From contig BSQZ01000122.1 in the NCBI GenBank assembly GCA_033239005.1, positions 127,001 through 191,000 on the forward strand: a stretch of 64,000 nt of DNA, in the 5' to 3' direction. Positions 25,440-41,620 of the stretch are shown piece by piece. This stretch comes from Lamellibrachia satsuma (Eukaryota; Annelida; Polychaeta; Sabellida; Siboglinidae). Position 1 is the stretch's first letter. The number at the start of each line of letters is the position of its first letter. The notes beneath the pieces were generated by a model. That model was given only the letters and a program-made list of their open reading frames with translations. It had not been told where the DNA came from and searched no databases. The position numbers and the translations under genes were made by a program.

Positions 25440-25740
25440 GTAATATCGCTCGCGCTATCGAAATTTCAGTGACCTTATTTAAATAACACTGAATTACTAC
25501 CTACGGCTAACTTTTAACAATAAATGTTGCTAAAACAAATTATTCAGGTTTTCAATATTTAATATGTACTAAATTATTTACAATAATATTATGTCTCGTA
25601 TTATGTACCAAATCAACTGAAAACAACAACCCTTAATTATCGCTCGCGCTATCGAGTCCTCGGAGACCTACGATATAAACTACCCTAAATTACTTCTATA
25701 GCTAAATTTTAACAGCAACTATTGACTAAACAAGGACTCT
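25440..25740 (-). repeat. CR1 5' UTR tandem monomers
   Basis: Two diverged copies about 190 bp apart, each with the word TATCGCTCGCGCTATCGA followed by an AATTACT...TAGCTAA...TTTTAACA block. Repeated 5' monomers can serve as promoters in LINEs; that role is inferred. Confidence 0.5.
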
Positions 25741-26379
25741 TGTAAGTTTATGTTTAATATACACGCAATAATAATACTTATCCGATCAATATTCCACGCT
25801 TTAGACAAATATAAAATCCACCAAATTCAATCCCGTGTTCTCCTCAAGATTTCCCAAGATGCATTGAGTCAACGCATTAAGTTGCAGGAGTGGTGTAATA
25901 CAATTAATAGTGTCGTTACCGTCTCAACGCAGATATTCGGGTGATATTAAATTGATAACAAATATGTGTAATTTTAATTTGTTTTGGGTATCTGAAGATT
26001 ATTGGTTGGTTATGCAATGTGGCTACTCTAGAACTGAAGATTTGAGCCTAAATCCGAAGTCCTAGGAACGTGATGTCGCAATCCTAGGGATAGCTTAGTT
26101 TGTTTTAAACTCTGCTATTGGCTAGTTCGACTTCCGGCACAATATGGCCGCCAAAGTATTTAACGAATATGCACGAATTTAGAAGCAGAAGCAGACGATT
26201 AATTTGTGCTGTGCTGCAATGTTGTGAAGTCTTCTCGATTCCGAGACATGGGCTGAAGACGAATTATTGATTTATTTTCTCCCAAGCCTTGCCAAGGTTT
26301 TCAGTGGTAAGGTGCGTGCGTAGCCACATCTCTCCCAATTTACCGGTGGTACAGGATTATCTGAGTAAGAGTCCAGTGA

Positions 26380-26724
26380 ATGCACGTAGTGATACTGGAT
26401 GCAGCGGCATTGCAGTTAGACGGCCAGTTAACTGGTAAGAGGAAGATTCTCGTCATCGTTAATAGTTCGGCTATATCGGTATCAGTAGCTCGGTGCAGTA
26501 TCGATTCTCCTGTATGTTCAGGTGAGACCGATGTCCTATGTATTGACAATCCTATCTACGATGTAATCATTGGAAATGTTGAGAGGGTGCATGCCTATAT
26601 CCGAAGGGAACAAGAGGAACAATCTGACCCAGTAATCCATGAGACACCCTCCGGGATCGCAGATAGCGAAACGATGATAGAAAAGGTGGCTACCATTGTC
26701 CCTGCGGCCGAGATTGTGCGGTAG
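26380..26724 (+). pseudogene. Gypsy aspartic protease remnant
   Basis: 115-residue frame with the C-terminal retropepsin signature NPIYDVIIGN. The expected D-S/T-G motif is not intact (NSSA occupies an equivalent place). Probably non-functional. Confidence 0.45.
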
Positions 26725-26999
26725 AAACGCGTAGTCAAAAGGTGCAAAGTGAAAAAGGTAGGGCCCCTTTGCGTTCCCGAAGCAGATTTCCTTAATGTGT
26801 CGGCTGATTCGCATAGCCCAAGGGGAAAATCCCACCTTAAAAGCATGCTTCGCTAAAGCAAAGGGCCCTCGATTAGGATTATTATATATTATTTCTTCAG
26901 GAAGCGGGTCTGTTAAAGCGACACTTTCGACGTTGAGAAGGACAGGAAGAGTGATCTCAGTTAGCGGTCCCATCGCAATATCATAGGCAGATTCTGCGA

Positions 27000-27998
27000 A
27001 GTGGTCATGAATCCATTTTATCCGGACACTTGGGTGTTAAGAGGACCGCCGATCGAATTCTTAGGAATATCTTTTGGCCGGGAATATTTGGTGACGTAAC
27101 TCGGTTCTGTCAATCATGTGACATTTGTCAAAGGACGTTAGTGGGAATTCCTTTCCAGAAGGTAGCTATCGATTTGACAGGCCCTTTATCTCCCCCTACG
27201 GATAAACACCATATCAGGATGTTAACCTTGGTACATTTTCGGTACTCGGTATCCAAAAGCAATCCCTTTGTCCTACAGGACCACTGAAGCGTTACTGTCC
27301 ACGCGCGTAGGTTTCCCTAGGGAAATTATGAGCGATAATATACCCCAGTTTGTATCTGGAGTGATAATGGAAGTAGCCCGATTGATGTCTATACATCAGG
27401 TCCATTCTTCTCCTTACCACCCGGTGGCCAATGGTTTGTACGAAAGATTTAACGGAACGCTGAAGAAGATGCTGGTTATGATGTGCGCAGAACGAGATTG
27501 GGATCGTTTTGTTGAACCTTTGCTTTTTGCCTATCGTGAAACTTCGCAAGAGAGTATTCACTTCTCTCCTTTCGAACCCCTTTGTAGTAGAACAATCGGG
27601 GGTCCGCTGTCAATCCTGAATGAGTTGTGGGCCGTTGCTACTACTGATATCGAGCCCAGACAGACTTATCAGTACGTTTTCGAGTTCAGGAACTGTATCG
27701 AAGATACTTGTAAATTGACGAGAGAAGATTTGATTTCTCCCAATTACGGTATAAGAGAAACTTCGATTGGAATAATATCCGCGTAGTGAACAATCTCCGA
27801 CTCTTCCACGTAAACATGCTGAATAGATATTTGGTAAAGACTGAGGAGGTTGCGACCACAGTCGTCATCCTAGATCCACATGATGATCCCTCGTTAGAGG
27901 TTCGGTCCCCGTTAGAGAAACGGGAGAATAGTTACAATGATGTATCCCTCCTCCGCACCGATTCCGGATCGAAGCTATCCCAGGCAAGGAAAACGTAG
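27000..27998 (+). pseudogene. Gypsy integrase remnant
   Basis: Frame 1 (27030-27287) has the HHCC zinc finger (GHLGVKR ... CQSCDICQR) and the core start KVAIDLTGPL, with the first catalytic Asp. The second frame (27268-27786) has SDNIPQFVS (second Asp) and HPVANGLYERFNGTLK, with the catalytic Glu. A third (27786-27998) has RLFHVNMLNRYL, the usual end of gypsy pol. Two frame breaks separate them. Confidence 0.8.
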
Positions 27999-28182
27999 GA
28001 GCAGATTTTATTGGCAGGTCCACTAAAGGAAATGTTCAGACGACTGTTTGACAAAATGGACCCGAAGACGCCTAACGTCAACAATCTATAATGTAGTAAC
28101 CCCTTTATAGAAAGTTGGTGATGACAACATCATGGAACGGCATGGACTGGTCGGTCTGTGAGAAGGGATTATTTTTTTATGC

Positions 28183-28446
<264 letters not shown>

Positions 28447-28474
28447 CCTTACTTACACACGCTGTGTCGATGTT

Positions 28475-30316
28475 CTTGTAATGAGCTATGAGGGGTCAAG
28501 AAACACGGCTGCGAGATTGTTTGTCTGACACGACACGTCATGGCCGTCTTGGTGGTTGTCATTCAATGGTGCAGCACGCTTGCGGTTCTGGCACGTAACA
28601 TCACGATTTTATTAAGAAAACGCCTAGCTATCTCAGGTGATAAATACAGCATGACATAGTATACATTTCATAATTTCATCATAACTATGTTTTTGATTTT
28701 GTTTACCTTCAATATACGGTGGATGGTTCTCGTATTAATTTTTGTTGCAAACAACAAAAACTACAGCGAGCCGCTTGTCATGCCAACTTGACGTAACGCT
28801 TCGGCGCTCTTTGTACAACGTGAATGTGAAAACATTTGTGCTACGTGCCTAAACGTTCAGCCTAGAAAGCCCCTTTTGAAAGTTTCTAAAGTTGGGGATA
28901 TGAATATGTACTCAGGCAACAGGTTCAACAGTCGGATTCCAGATGGGAAGAAAGCGTGCGTGGAAACATCTTTCCTGCGGTAGGGGAAGATTGTAATGAG
29001 CTAAGAGGGTTAAAATTACGGCTGCGAGATGGCATGTCTGACACGACGCATCATAAACATATTGGCGGTTATCACTGAGTGGTGCAGGTCGCTTGCTGCT
29101 AAGGCACGTAGCGCCACATGCGATAACCAAATCTGCTTGAGTATCCTGACGAGAATCACCGAGTGAGCCGGATTCTTACTGGCTCTACCATTGGTAGCTC
29201 TTCTAGTCACCAAGCGATCAACACTTGAATTAGTATATTTAGTATAATTATGCTACTTATGATAGTATACTTCATTTTGGCAAACTGTTTCAACGAACGT
29301 GGATCCGTCTGTATGACACGACGTTCGCAATGACACGCGTTGCCTCCGATTAACTGGGAAATAGTGTTAAGTAGTAATATATGTCGCAATAGATAAACGT
29401 GTGTGCACGCTTGACTGGTCTGAAGACTCGGAACGCAAAATGGCTTGTGCAGTGCACCTCAATATGCCTATACATTTACTTTCTGTCACATGGGTTTCTT
29501 GCAGTTCGCGTGACCCCGCAAGTAAACATAATCAACGACGCGTCAGAGTATCACTATAATATAGGCAGCAATTCAATTTGAGCAATGTAGGTCGTAATAG
29601 AAAGAACTTCGTTTTAGACATGATGCCATGGGCCACAACATTGAACAAATAAAGCTACCAAAGAGGTGGTAGCCTGTCATGGCACGACAACTTTTTAATT
29701 TGTCTACCGTTGTCCGTCGTAGATATCGCGAGAATTATTGTTTATTCATAGTGGTATGAGTAGTATACTATCGCAGAGTGTCATCCGTGTAACGTGTACA
29801 AGTGTCACATTTTCTCCTCGTGTCCACATTGAAAACATAGTCTTCCTCTCATACACTCATCTCGAGAGAAGGCGTAAATTCTGACCGGACTGGACAGTGA
29901 TGAAACTAAGCGAAGGACCCCGATCTGTCACAGTGTGTTCACAAAATAAAACGTTGCAACGGAGGAACGGCGGTCCATGCTGAGTCACGGCCGTTGCCAT
30001 TGAACCGATTCGTACAGAGGTGATCTGGCACGTCGCCCCACGAATGAGTCACGCTCGTTCACCCGATTCGTACAGGTGTGGATTGACACGTCACGTCTCT
30101 GGTAGACATATATTTCGACGGAGAAGGACCGTGTACTCACCGATGATAAATCTAGAAATGGCAAACCATAATTTGGTCGTCGTGTCTGCCTCAGATCCAC
30201 CAGAGATCCAATCGAAGTACCCTAGCATAGCATTGTACGATCTCCGTTGGAAACAGATCGTTGTAGGAACCATACTGATCATTCTTATGATAGTCGGCGT
30301 GTCGAAATACGACTCC
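28475..30316. repeat. Inverted duplication arm 2 of MS4A upstream region, with internal repeat
   Basis: 28985-30316 is the mirrored counterpart of 18484-19680. Its distal part (GGCTGCGAGAT...GTCTGACACGAC) occurs twice, at 28985-29120 and at 28475-28600, so the arm itself has a partial tandem duplication 510 bp apart. Confidence 0.7.
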
Positions 30317-30319
30317 TAA
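30158..30319 (+). pseudogene. Inverted copy of MS4A-like exon 1
   Basis: Begins MANHNLVVVSASDPPE, matching MANQNVVVVSATEPPE of the exon at 18678, and keeps a hydrophobic TM1 (IVVGTILIILMIVGV). It runs into a stop after 53 residues where the parent continues, and no GT donor sits at the corresponding place. No later exons follow on this strand. A pseudogene is most likely. Confidence 0.66.
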
Positions 30320-30769
30320 GAGCATAAGAGCAGTCGGACAGCCATTGTTTGTGTATTTATCTGGCTGTTCAATATTTTCCTTGTTGTCTGCGATAACATG
30401 CAAGAACACTCGTATCAGAGTGATGGTTGGGTAAAATGTACGTTTGGTATGTAATGAAACGTACGCTGTGGGTGACGGGAATATCTTTGGAGCCAGTTGG
30501 CTCAATACAAACATGCTCTATTGTTATATTGCGCGTTAGTGGTATGTGCGAAAATTATAATACTCGTACTACCAGTCTCATTTGTGAAAAAGGGGTCATG
30601 TCAACTTCTGCTAATGTTTTTGAAATACCGAGAAGAAAAGTGTGACCACACACACATGCCGTAGCATTTTATTGACGTATCGATGGGACTTGCATTTCTA
30701 ATATTAATAATATAACATATGAAATACTTATATTGCGCTAAAATCCTCGGGAGACTCAGCAGCGCACCA

Positions 30770-31836
30770 AAACAAAAGAGGTTAAGCAGTTCATAATCAG
30801 TAAGCAGTTTCAGTTGTAAATAGTTGGATTGGTACGCTGGGGAGCTGTGGAGGATATGCGAGTTTAAACTGGTGGGGTTTAAGTGTACGGCGAAATAATG
30901 TTATATTTCCTACAGATTTAACACTAACAGGCAGTGAATTCCACATAGTCGGTACAGCAACTTGAAAAACACTAGTTCCGACATTGGCCTAACACTGGGA
31001 AATATAGATTATGATTAGATGATCAAAGCTGTCAGGGCTGCCTTGTAGGAGTGAGCAATGAATACAAATATGTTGGTTGTTTGGATGAAAGTGCTTGAAA
31101 GGTAATTGTACAGATCTTACCAATAATGCGATATCGAACAGGGAGCCAATGCAATGATTTAAGAAGTGGTGTTGAGTGAGAGAAACAAGGAGACCGGTTA
31201 ACTACCCTTGCCAAAACATTTTATGCACGATGAAGTATCAAGATGTCATTGAGAGCAATATTATGATGAAAATTGCAATTGTAAAGTCTACTGCTACCAT
31301 GAGCAGTTGCATTAGTTTTGGCGACAGCCAAGGCGAATACGACGAAAGTCACGAATATGACAAAAGCAGCAGCGACAAGTTTGTGAAATATGCTGTCTAA
31401 AATAAAATGTATTATCAAAGGTGACTCCTAAATTCCGTGCTGAGACGGCCTGTGTGGAATTCGGGATTAGCATAGGTGTCGGGAAAAAAACAATCAAGTT
31501 TACAACGCTGCTTTTGTGGACCAATAATAAGAAACTCTGTTTAATATGCATTTAACTTTAATTTGATGTCAGTCATCCAGTTGAATATATAATGAAGACT
31601 GTCCCTGAGTTGGGTTAAGGCACAAGTTGTATACGGTGCAGCTAAGGAAAGGTAAATATGTGTATCATCTGATATAGGTGGTGATCCAACTTATGAGCTT
31701 GAATAACTGCGCTGAGTGTAGTAGTGTAACGAGTATAAATAATGGTCCAAGAACAGAACCCCGAGGAACACCACATTAAGTGGGTAGTGCAGCTGAAACA
31801 AAAAATGTGAATGCATAGGCTACCGTATTTAGACAA
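30770..31836 (-). pseudogene. 5'-truncated L2/CR1-like LINE fragment
   Basis: Minus-strand pieces in order: 31836-31642 with an RT core (GSVLGP-like region, IQAHKLDHH), 31551-31312 with ARNLGVTFDNTF and HISQTCR, and 31214-31032 with ARVVNRSP, LLKSLHWLPVRYRI and LTPTRQP. These are the end of RT and the C-terminal domain typical of L2-type elements. The frames differ and the catalytic box is damaged. Confidence 0.72.
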
Positions 31837-31839
31837 ACC

Positions 31840-35510
<3,671 letters not shown>

Positions 35511-35511
35511 G

Positions 35512-35790
<279 letters not shown>

Positions 35791-37024
35791 TAATACACGA
35801 TAGTTACTAAGTAATTTAAAAGAAAACAAATATATTCATGGGTATATGTAATATAATGCAAACTTCCGATCCTCTGACAATCGGACTGGGGTTAATTACC
35901 CAGTATAATCGTAATAGCTTGTATCAATAGGTAATCCTAACACAAAAAACATTTTCCAACATCAACTAAAACTAAAACCTTTCTCATAAATCCTCCCGCA
36001 TGGAGACCTACCACACTGGAGTGTAAGCTTGTCTCACGTGACTAGTCCTTAAACCGCCGCCCTGTGCCTATAGCTACACAGTTGATTCTAAGGCATCTAA
36101 TACCAAACGACATCCTAATCACATATGAGTCAGATAAATACCTAAACAATCTCGTAACCCAGACTACGCATTCTCACAAAGCGTTCTTAAGGCCTGCCCT
36201 TTGTGTGGCGGCGTGTCCCCGTTACTGCCCGTCTTTACATGGGAGGCAGAGATGATTTACCGGAGGGTTGTCGCCGTTTAACGTCTCACTTCGTCAGTCG
36301 TGCCGTTTGCAGTCGAAAAGCATCTCGTCAGCAGCCGAAGACTGTACCGAAGGCCCGTCGAAGAGCATAGCGTCTGCAGTTGAAGAGCAGACCTGCCTCT
36401 GCGTACCGTCTGAAGAGCGGACCGTTCGCAGTTTTCGAGCGTACCATTTGCCGTAGAAGAAAGGGCCATTCGCTTCGCCCCGCGCGCCTTCCGCCGTCGT
36501 CGTGCGCTCCGTTGCTTCCCGAGTATAGACTCAATGGACGGGCGTCCATCTACCCTTTTTTATAAATGTTTCGCCTCTCGGTCGTTTGCTCGATCACTTC
36601 TCTTCCGTTGCCCCTCATCTTTTTAACTTTAGTGGAGAGTATACCATTCTACAGACATACGCAAAGTCTTACTTTCACGTGGGGGAGTCACACGTACTCT
36701 TCACTTCACGCTGAGCTACACGACCCTTCTGTGTCCACTCTAATTCACCGTGATCTGCCTGCTCGCCGATATGAACACACGTATATCCAGTCTCCTTTTT
36801 ATGCTCCTTTTTTCTGAGATTGCTATCGTCATTTGATTCGCTAAGAAAAAAAACACCCCTATATCGGGTAATGTTCCGGTCCTTGCCTACTAAATATGCA
36901 TCATTCTCTAAGATAAACAAGCACACTCCGTATATATGTACACAGGCTTGTGCAAACAAATTACGCAATGCTGGTCGGCTCTAACAGAGGCCGACGCATT
37001 CCTTCACACTTGAACAGTTTACCT

Positions 37025-37028
<4 letters not shown>
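35791..37028. other. Unassigned, with a GC-rich block at 36180-36560
   Basis: Most of it is unremarkable. The block 36180-36560 is clearly GC-richer and contains imperfect GTCGAAGAGCA / GTTGAAGAGCAG / GTCTGAAGAGCGG repeats. A 62-codon frame (36268-36456) runs through it. It may be the edge of an unrecognised element or a promoter-like island. Confidence 0.35.
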
Positions 37029-37063
<35 letters not shown>

Positions 37064-37128
37064 GCGTGTGCGTGTGCGTGTGCGTGTGCGTGTGCGTGTG
37101 CGTGTGCGTGTGCGTGTGCGTGTGTGTG
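37029..37128. repeat. (TG)n followed by (GTGTGC)n
   Basis: A TG tract changes to a regular hexamer GTGTGC repeat, showing a repeat that mutated once and was then re-amplified. Confidence 0.95.
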
Positions 37129-38348
37129 CAGGTCTAGTTATTACACATAGAGTCGGCAGGAGAGGCACTTGACTACAATGTAGGGCAACCTCATGACGGG
37201 TACGTTTGCTATATAGGGTGTGCGTTATTTTTGAAGATCTGCATAAATAATTTCAGCCCAAACGCGATTACTGCATACACCGTGTCTTAGAAACAGATAC
37301 GCAGCAATAATTGGTAACACATATTTATTTAAGTGTTGTCTTGATATAAATAAATGTTTCAAAACAGTGGCTTTGTTACAAACCATTCCATTTATCGCAG
37401 CTAGAGCAACGGGTATATTTTGTATCGTAATTAAAAGTAGCACATCCAAGTAGTATCCACTCATGCTCCAGGCAGTTATAAACGTTTCTGTGTATTAACC
37501 TTTGCTTGTTATTATAAAGGTAATAATCTGATTTGCAAGCAGTTGTCGGTAATGCTTACATTAGCTGAATCGTTTGGATCGTATTTCTTATGAATGAACA
37601 CTGTTTTGTTTGATGAAACTTCGGTTTTATGTGTATTGTATTCTTAACATTTCAACAAGAATATTTGTTATCAGTACCATTAAAATAAATACATACATTT
37701 CAAGTATGATAATTCTCGAAGAAGTTCCAACACTTTTTAAAGAAAAACAAATGGATCTGCCAATTTAGAGACATGTTAACATTGTGCAATAAGTATTTTT
37801 ATATTTACATTTGTGTTCATATAACGTGATTGTCAACGAAAAATCCAGAATCGTCTCATATGTATATATATATATATATATTTGTAATACTTCAAATCTA
37901 AGAAGCGGTAACACCGAACAACGTGTACAAAAGGGAGAACCTAATTTGAAATTTCAAAACACGGCTATGTGCATTTAGAGCCAGTGTGATGGTTCCGGCT
38001 CCACTGATTTGTCGAATCAATATTGGTTTACACCAGAGGAAAGAAGTTCTCAACAAAATAACTAGCCTTGAAGGTCACGAACGTGTGCAATTGTCAGCAC
38101 AATGAACCCTGGTACATGAGGAACTCGCTTACTTCGAAATGCTTACACATCGTCGCCATGTGTAAGCATCGAATTACCACGTAATCAAATAAAAGCATAG
38201 CGTAACTATGTTAAACCAATACCAGGTGTGTAATTTGTGACGGTTGATATCAACGCAAATCAAAACATATGGACTAGTTGTGCGCATATAAGAGAAGACG
38301 AATTTGCTTCGAATTACATAGTTATGGTGAACGTAATATGGATTGTAG

Positions 38349-38352
<4 letters not shown>
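37129..38352. other. Spacer, no gene seen
   Basis: AT-rich sequence with a small TA run near 37863-37880. No coding or element signature. Confidence 0.3.

Positions 38353-38440
<88 letters not shown>
38353..38440. repeat. (TG)n microsatellite
   Basis: About 88 bp of uninterrupted TG. Confidence 0.96.
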
Positions 38441-38442
<2 letters not shown>

Positions 38443-38739
38443 ATGCGTGCATGCGTGGGAGTGTCTGGCTGTATTACTACACCGCGCGGTGAACTGTTGC
38501 ACAAATAAAACAAATAATAGTCCCGTAACAGTTCACTCAGCGGCGCTGCTTGGCACAGCGGTGGTCGTATATCGCATGCGACCAAACTTTGTAAATTTAG
38601 TATGCGGGTCTTGACCCCCTCCACCCCTTTTTGCGAATAATAAAAAGTTGTGAACAGCCCCTAACACACATTCACTGGAAGCAAGTCATCCTGGTTTGTA
38701 ATTAATAATGACATAAACATCGCTACTGCGACAACACCT

Positions 38740-38928
38740 CGTGGTACATTCTATAGCCGCTGTCAGCATTAGAGCGGATGTGACGTCACATCTGGGTGAT
38801 GTTATTCTATTTTTGGCGCACGCAGCATACTCGGGCAGAGATGGCAGTGAAACCCAGTGTGGGTCTTGAACTCACAACCCTTGAAATTAGAGTCCAACAC
38901 CTTAACCACTAGGCCACGGCTGCCCCCA
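38740..38928 (-). mobile_element. tRNA-derived SINE
   Basis: On the minus strand the head is GGGGGCAGCCGTGGCCTAGTGG (A box within 38907-38917) followed by the B box GAGTTCAAGACC (38873-38862). It resembles a tRNA 5' half plus TPC arm, but the 3' acceptor strand does not pair and an unrelated body follows. It differs from the SINE at 20.3 kb. Confidence 0.62.
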
Positions 38929-39178
38929 TGTATATAATATGTAATATACATTTGAATATGCCTGCCATGTAATGTGATTAATTAATATTTAATATTTTTG
39001 AGTTGCCTCTGCACCTATGTATAAACTAAGGTGGCCTTGGAACAGAACATGCAAGACATTTCATAATTGGTATTTTGATATTCATTATTCAATAATTATA
39101 ATATGCATGTATGAACTTGAAGTCTGGAATAAAGAGCGTGTGCTTAATTGATTGATATATATTTATTATGTATATAAT

Positions 39179-39420
39179 AACAGGGTGATCACTGATCAGT
39201 ACACATCATTTCATGTCGAAAAATATATACCCCAAGTATTGAGAGGGCGATTACAAAATATCAGATATCATGGATTCAGGTAGAATACCGTGGACTAATA
39301 ACCCAGTGAAACACTTAGATAACAATGGAATTATTATGTCACTGCTTCAAATTTTCTGCATATATATACCGTCCGTCTAGAAAACAGGGTGATTACTGAT
39401 CAGTACGCATCATTTCATGT
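39179..39420. repeat. Direct repeat pair of 36 bp
   Basis: The segment ACAGGGTGATCACTGATCAG and following ATCATTTCATG occurs at 39181-39215 and, with two changes, at 39386-39420. The pair lies just left of the THAP-DDE pseudogene and could be its terminal or subterminal repeat. Confidence 0.65.
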
Positions 39421-39496
39421 GGTATCAGGTAAGATTCATATACCATATCCCACATACAAAGAGTGGATCTGAAGCTACATATAATCAATCAGTGAT

Positions 39497-41445
39497 TCAC
39501 CGAACCAATGGTTCCTGGAAATTAACCAGGCATCCAACTACAAACATAATCTGTGACATAATGGGAGCTAGTGACAATGGGATAACATGCTTGAAAATTC
39601 TGAATTTTTTCACCCTTTCGATGGCTCGCTCCACACGCATGCCAAGTGTGGCAATGGATTTAGTTTTAATTTCTTCCTGAGGCGTGAACTTACCGCGTGA
39701 ACCAAGAAATGGTGGTACATTCAGATCCACTTTCTTTGCATATAAATATCCCTAATGGTAAATCCTCTATCAGCCAAAATCAGATCTCCTTCATCAAGCC
39801 TGTCTAAAATTCATGATCGCCTGACAATTTCAACATCAGAAATAGAACCCTAAACAAAATCAGACACAAATACTATAGCTCCATTTGGCGCAATGCCAAT
39901 TAAAGTCTTGTATGTATAATGGTGTTTGTATGACGAATATAGATTACCGTGCCTTCGAAAATCTGCAGGTTGTTGTACAAACGTTTATGTGCAGTCTATA
40001 ATTACCTTGATGTTCTTAAGTCCCCTAGAACACTTTGGCAGATGTTTGTTGATTGATAACCGACTTGGAAACATGTCATTTCTTAGCTTACCAAACTGGG
40101 TGTACAGGAATTGAGACCAGGTCAGTACTATAGTGGAGACGGCACCAGTGCTGATTTCAAACCAGGTCGGAATGCAGAAGTGCCAGTCGTAACCTGACGA
40201 GAGTAAACAAAAAACTCATCTTGAGGTGACAGTTTCCTTCTACACCCGCTTTTCTTATTTGGTGATGTTTCTGGAAATTTTACATCACTGTTCCAGCAAG
40301 TTAATTTACTGGCGGCTGGTCCCATACATTTTAATAGTACAATGAACTGGTAAAATGTCAAACCAGTGTAAGATATGAATTTGCTGTCGACATCTTTGAC
40401 TTCAGCCATGCCAAAATGTTTACTGGCCACGCAGTCTTGCTGTACATGATTGTGAGTGTATGTACTGTGGGCAGTTAATTTTGATTTCAAACAACCATTC
40501 TATGCTTGCGCGACTTTTAACTGATTTTTCACAAGTTTGTTTTCCATGCTCAATGCAACAAAGTCTGATCTTACACACCTCTATGTCTGTGTGTGTATAT
40601 TCACCATAGCAAGACTGTTGGTGGAAACACTTTTTATAGTGACAGTAGCCGAGCACTGAACTCATGTAGACGTGAAGGCGTCTGTTGCTGCATTGTGATC
40701 TGTTCTCTCATCCGTCAAATTGGGTAGAGTTTCTGCTGCAAATCGACTGTCCAATTTCAGTGCTTTTCTGTATCCTGCAGAACTCCTCGGGGTTGGTTTC
40801 TTGCGTTTACGTGAAAAACGTGCAGCCTTGAAAACAAAACAAAGCACACTATATTAGAAAGACAGACTGACTAACATCCTGATCGCTGATCACAATATAA
40901 CCATAAACATTTAACAGTAAAAGTAATGGCAGTAGTAGCATCAGTACTGCCACTATTTTATATTATGCAATTCACACTTGAATAAAATAATTAAGCCATA
41001 GCCTCAGGCCAGCATGGGCATAACCACAATTAGTAAAATAAATGACACAAGCCGAGGTTGTAGTAATAGTACCAGTATTAGATGACAGGCATAAACCACA
41101 TTCAGGTGTCAGTGATCCACAATACCGGGTTACGACGGTTACCTACTCACTGCTGGCTACTAGTTTTCCTATAATATCAGACCATCTTACCTGTTGATTG
41201 GTGTAATTCGCTGGGACTGAATCGGGGTAGTCTTGTATCGGACCTTTTCCACCAACAAAGTGGATATTACAAACGTACGGTTTCTTTGGTGATGCTGACC
41301 CCGGTGAAACCAGCCACAGCCTGCATTTCACAGGAGTGCGAATGACCTTCGGGAAAGGAATGGAATACACTCCGTACATGTGTTCACGTTGGGCATACAT
41401 GTAGTCTTTATTACAAGTCCCGTAGCAGCAGTGTTTGTTGACCAT
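39497..41445 (-). pseudogene. THAP-HTH-DDE (Harbinger-like DDE_4) transposase, degraded
   Basis: Read on the minus strand. 41445-41143 is a THAP zinc finger: CCYGTC ... FPKV ... CRLWL ... VCNIHF, with the C2CH spacing. A linker (40847-40420) follows. 40490-40128 contains the HTH of DDE_4 transposases (YTGLTFYQF, GCRRKLSPQDEFF). Then come the catalytic blocks, split by stops: VIIDCT (first Asp, about 40000), ILADRGFTIRDIY (second Asp, about 39770) and GMRVERAIERVKKFRIF (third acidic residue, 39640-39600), ending VVGCLVNFQEPLV. All three DDE acidic residues are recognisable, but several stops and frame changes interrupt it. It may also have had introns. Confidence 0.75.
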
Positions 41446-41524
41446 TCTGGTTCAACGAATAATTCGGCACGATGAAAATTAATGCTCAAACAATTGCTGT
41501 GCTAGACAGTCGCAGAACTTTGTA

Positions 41525-41527
<3 letters not shown>

Positions 41528-41617
<90 letters not shown>
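41528..41617. repeat. (TA)n array at the 5' truncation point of a CR1 copy
   Basis: About 90 bp of TA. CR1 sequence begins at the next base. Confidence 0.95.

Positions 41618-41620
<3 letters not shown>

Larger units (their letters stand above)
21259..25740 (-). mobile_element. Almost complete CR1-clade LINE
   Basis: Minus-strand element of about 4.5 kb with 5' UTR (25740-25260), ORF1 (25259-24162), ORF2 (24171-21359) and a 3' end consisting of two copies of the 10-mer ATCTTGTTAA (21261-21279). That tail recurs at the end of the copy at 42.78 kb. Other fragments of the family are at 15.65-16.13, 41.6-42.8 and 57.8-58.6 kb, so CR1 has been a repeated coloniser of this locus. The 5' boundary is uncertain. 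Confidence 0.85.
25980..28100 (+). mobile_element. Ty3/gypsy-type LTR retrotransposon remnant lacking RT
   Basis: Order on the plus strand: retropepsin-like region, a short linker, integrase and the C-terminal pol end. There is space for only about 300 bp between protease and integrase, so reverse transcriptase and RNase H are deleted. A candidate 3' LTR start, TGTAGTAACCCC, is near 28091. Matching LTRs were not established. Confidence 0.62.

Noticed and set aside
38862..38928. Functional tRNA gene
   Set aside because: A and B boxes are good, but the acceptor strands do not pair and a SINE body follows.
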